Of a DNA stretch of 64,000 nt, positions 63,549 to 64,000 are shown piece after piece. The stretch is from assembly GCA_963678485.1 (NCBI GenBank), contig OY782882.1:3658001-3722000 (forward strand), read 5' to 3'. Numbering within the stretch: position 1 is the stretch's first letter; each line of letters starts with the position of its first letter. Position numbers and translations under genes: made by a program. The notes under the pieces were generated by a model. The model was not told the origin of the DNA. It did no database searches and worked only from the letters and a program-made list of their open reading frames with translations. This DNA comes from CALGYY01 sp963678485. GTDB lineage: Bacteria; Bacteroidota; Bacteroidia; Bacteroidales; CAIWKO01.

Positions 63549-63851
63549 CTATTCGTTGTTTTTTTTGAAAATCTTCCTGACGTCAAGCGAATCAGTATGA
63601 TTAAAAATATTAATAATAATACCGGCAGCAACAGCTAATACTACCACTTCGATGATAATCAGTGTAATTACCATACTCTGCGCGGTTGCCATTTGTCCGG
63701 TGAGTTTACCAACATAGATTAGTCCCATAGTAATACCTTTGGTAAGGACTTCCAGTGCTATAAGGATGCGGATAAAATTTCTTGTTGTAATCAGGTAATA
63801 AAAACCGATTATGTATAACAAAACTACTGTCAGGAAAATTATTGTTAACAT
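63549..63851 (-). CDS. NuoK/MrpC-like membrane subunit
   Basis: 100 residues with three TM segments (LTIIFLTVVLLYIIGFYYLI; FIRILIALEVLTKGITMGLIYVG; SMVITLIIIEVVVLAVAAGIII). The buried Glu residues (ALEVLTKG and IIIEVVV) are those of NuoK/MrpC proteins that take part in ion transfer. Four bases after it (reading direction from the right) lies the stop of the preceding partial gene. Confidence 0.88.
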   Translation of the reverse strand: MLTIIFLTVVLLYIIGFYYLITTRNFIRILIALEVLTKGITMGLIYVGKLTGQMATAQSMVITLIIIEVVVLAVAAGIIINIFNHTDSLDVRKIFKKNNE

Positions 63852-63854
63852 GGT

Positions 63855-64000
63855 TTAGTTTTTTGATTTTTCTTTAAGAAGAACTACTACGCCAAATACT
63901 CCAGCCAGAAGCACTACAATAACTCCGGCAAGATCTAAATTTCTTGTGTGCCAAATGGTATCCTGTACTGATTGTTCGGTGAGGGTAGGAATTACCGAAC
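63855..64000 (-). CDS. Membrane subunit of the hydrogenase complex, C-terminal end only
   Basis: The last ~48 residues of a gene that starts beyond the window: a polar part with TEQSVQDTIWHTRNLDL, one TM segment (AGVIVVLLAGVFGVVVLL) and a KEKSKN tail before the TAA at 63855. Its place before the NuoK-like gene and the single C-terminal helix fit a NuoJ- or MrpB-like subunit, but the piece is too short to decide. Confidence 0.6.
   Translation of the reverse strand, partial: SVIPTLTEQSVQDTIWHTRNLDLAGVIVVLLAGVFGVVVLLKEKSKN

Overview
The window looks like a chromosomal piece of a Bacteroidota (Bacteroidetes) bacterium, probably from an environmental or metagenomic source. The evidence is the many secreted proteins ending in type IX secretion (T9SS) sorting domains of both kinds (Por/type A and gliding-associated CHU_C/type B), SprB-repeat adhesins beside a PorP/SprF protein, a DUF5916 outer-membrane protein, a GldM-like domain protein, and Bacteroidota-style -7 boxes (TAnnTTTG).

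Layout. 1-5.5 kb: end-truncated giant surface protein on the minus strand. 5.6-15.3 kb: a tight five-gene plus-strand operon for surface display (unknown secreted protein, two nine-repeat SprB proteins with type B sorting domains, PorP/SprF, OmpA-family protein). 15.3-21.1 kb: an accessory block with a RES-like protein and a small membrane protein in attC-like 'cassettes', a kelch T9SS protein between two copies of a 74-bp repeat, and an XRE-M78 peptidase/PIN pair. A copy of the 3' end of the neighbouring DUF5916 gene lies at its far side. 21.1-39.0 kb: minus-strand T9SS proteins, including two multi-cohesin proteins and a 3524-residue protein with 27 PNGG-type modules, a dockerin-like segment and a cohesin. 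39.5-39.85 kb: tmRNA. 40.2-44.7 kb: two more secreted proteins, followed at 44.98 kb by a short duplicate of the tmRNA 3' end. 45.5-48.2 kb: small membrane protein, ORF6N protein and IS1595-type transposase. 48.8-53.2 kb: three-gene operon (acyl-CoA ligase, GNAT-like protein, phytoene-desaturase-like oxidoreductase). 53.2-54.5 kb: AAA ATPase (DUF4143 type), followed by a relic of the oxidoreductase 3' end. 54.9-58.9 kb: TonB-domain lipoprotein, another lipoprotein and a GldM-like protein. 58.9-64 kb: minus-strand operon for a membrane-bound group 4 [NiFe]-hydrogenase with its maturation protease; it continues past the window.

How it fits together. Most of the coding capacity goes to building and displaying large repeat proteins on the cell surface through T9SS. 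The hydrogenase (NiFe-binding cysteines intact, ferredoxin-like subunit, complex I-like membrane subunits) suggests an anaerobic or facultative, H2-evolving or H2-linked energy metabolism. Accessory blocks repeatedly sit next to duplicated gene 3' ends, which points to a shared history of insertion at gene ends. All functional calls come from reading motifs and gene order; no database search was run.
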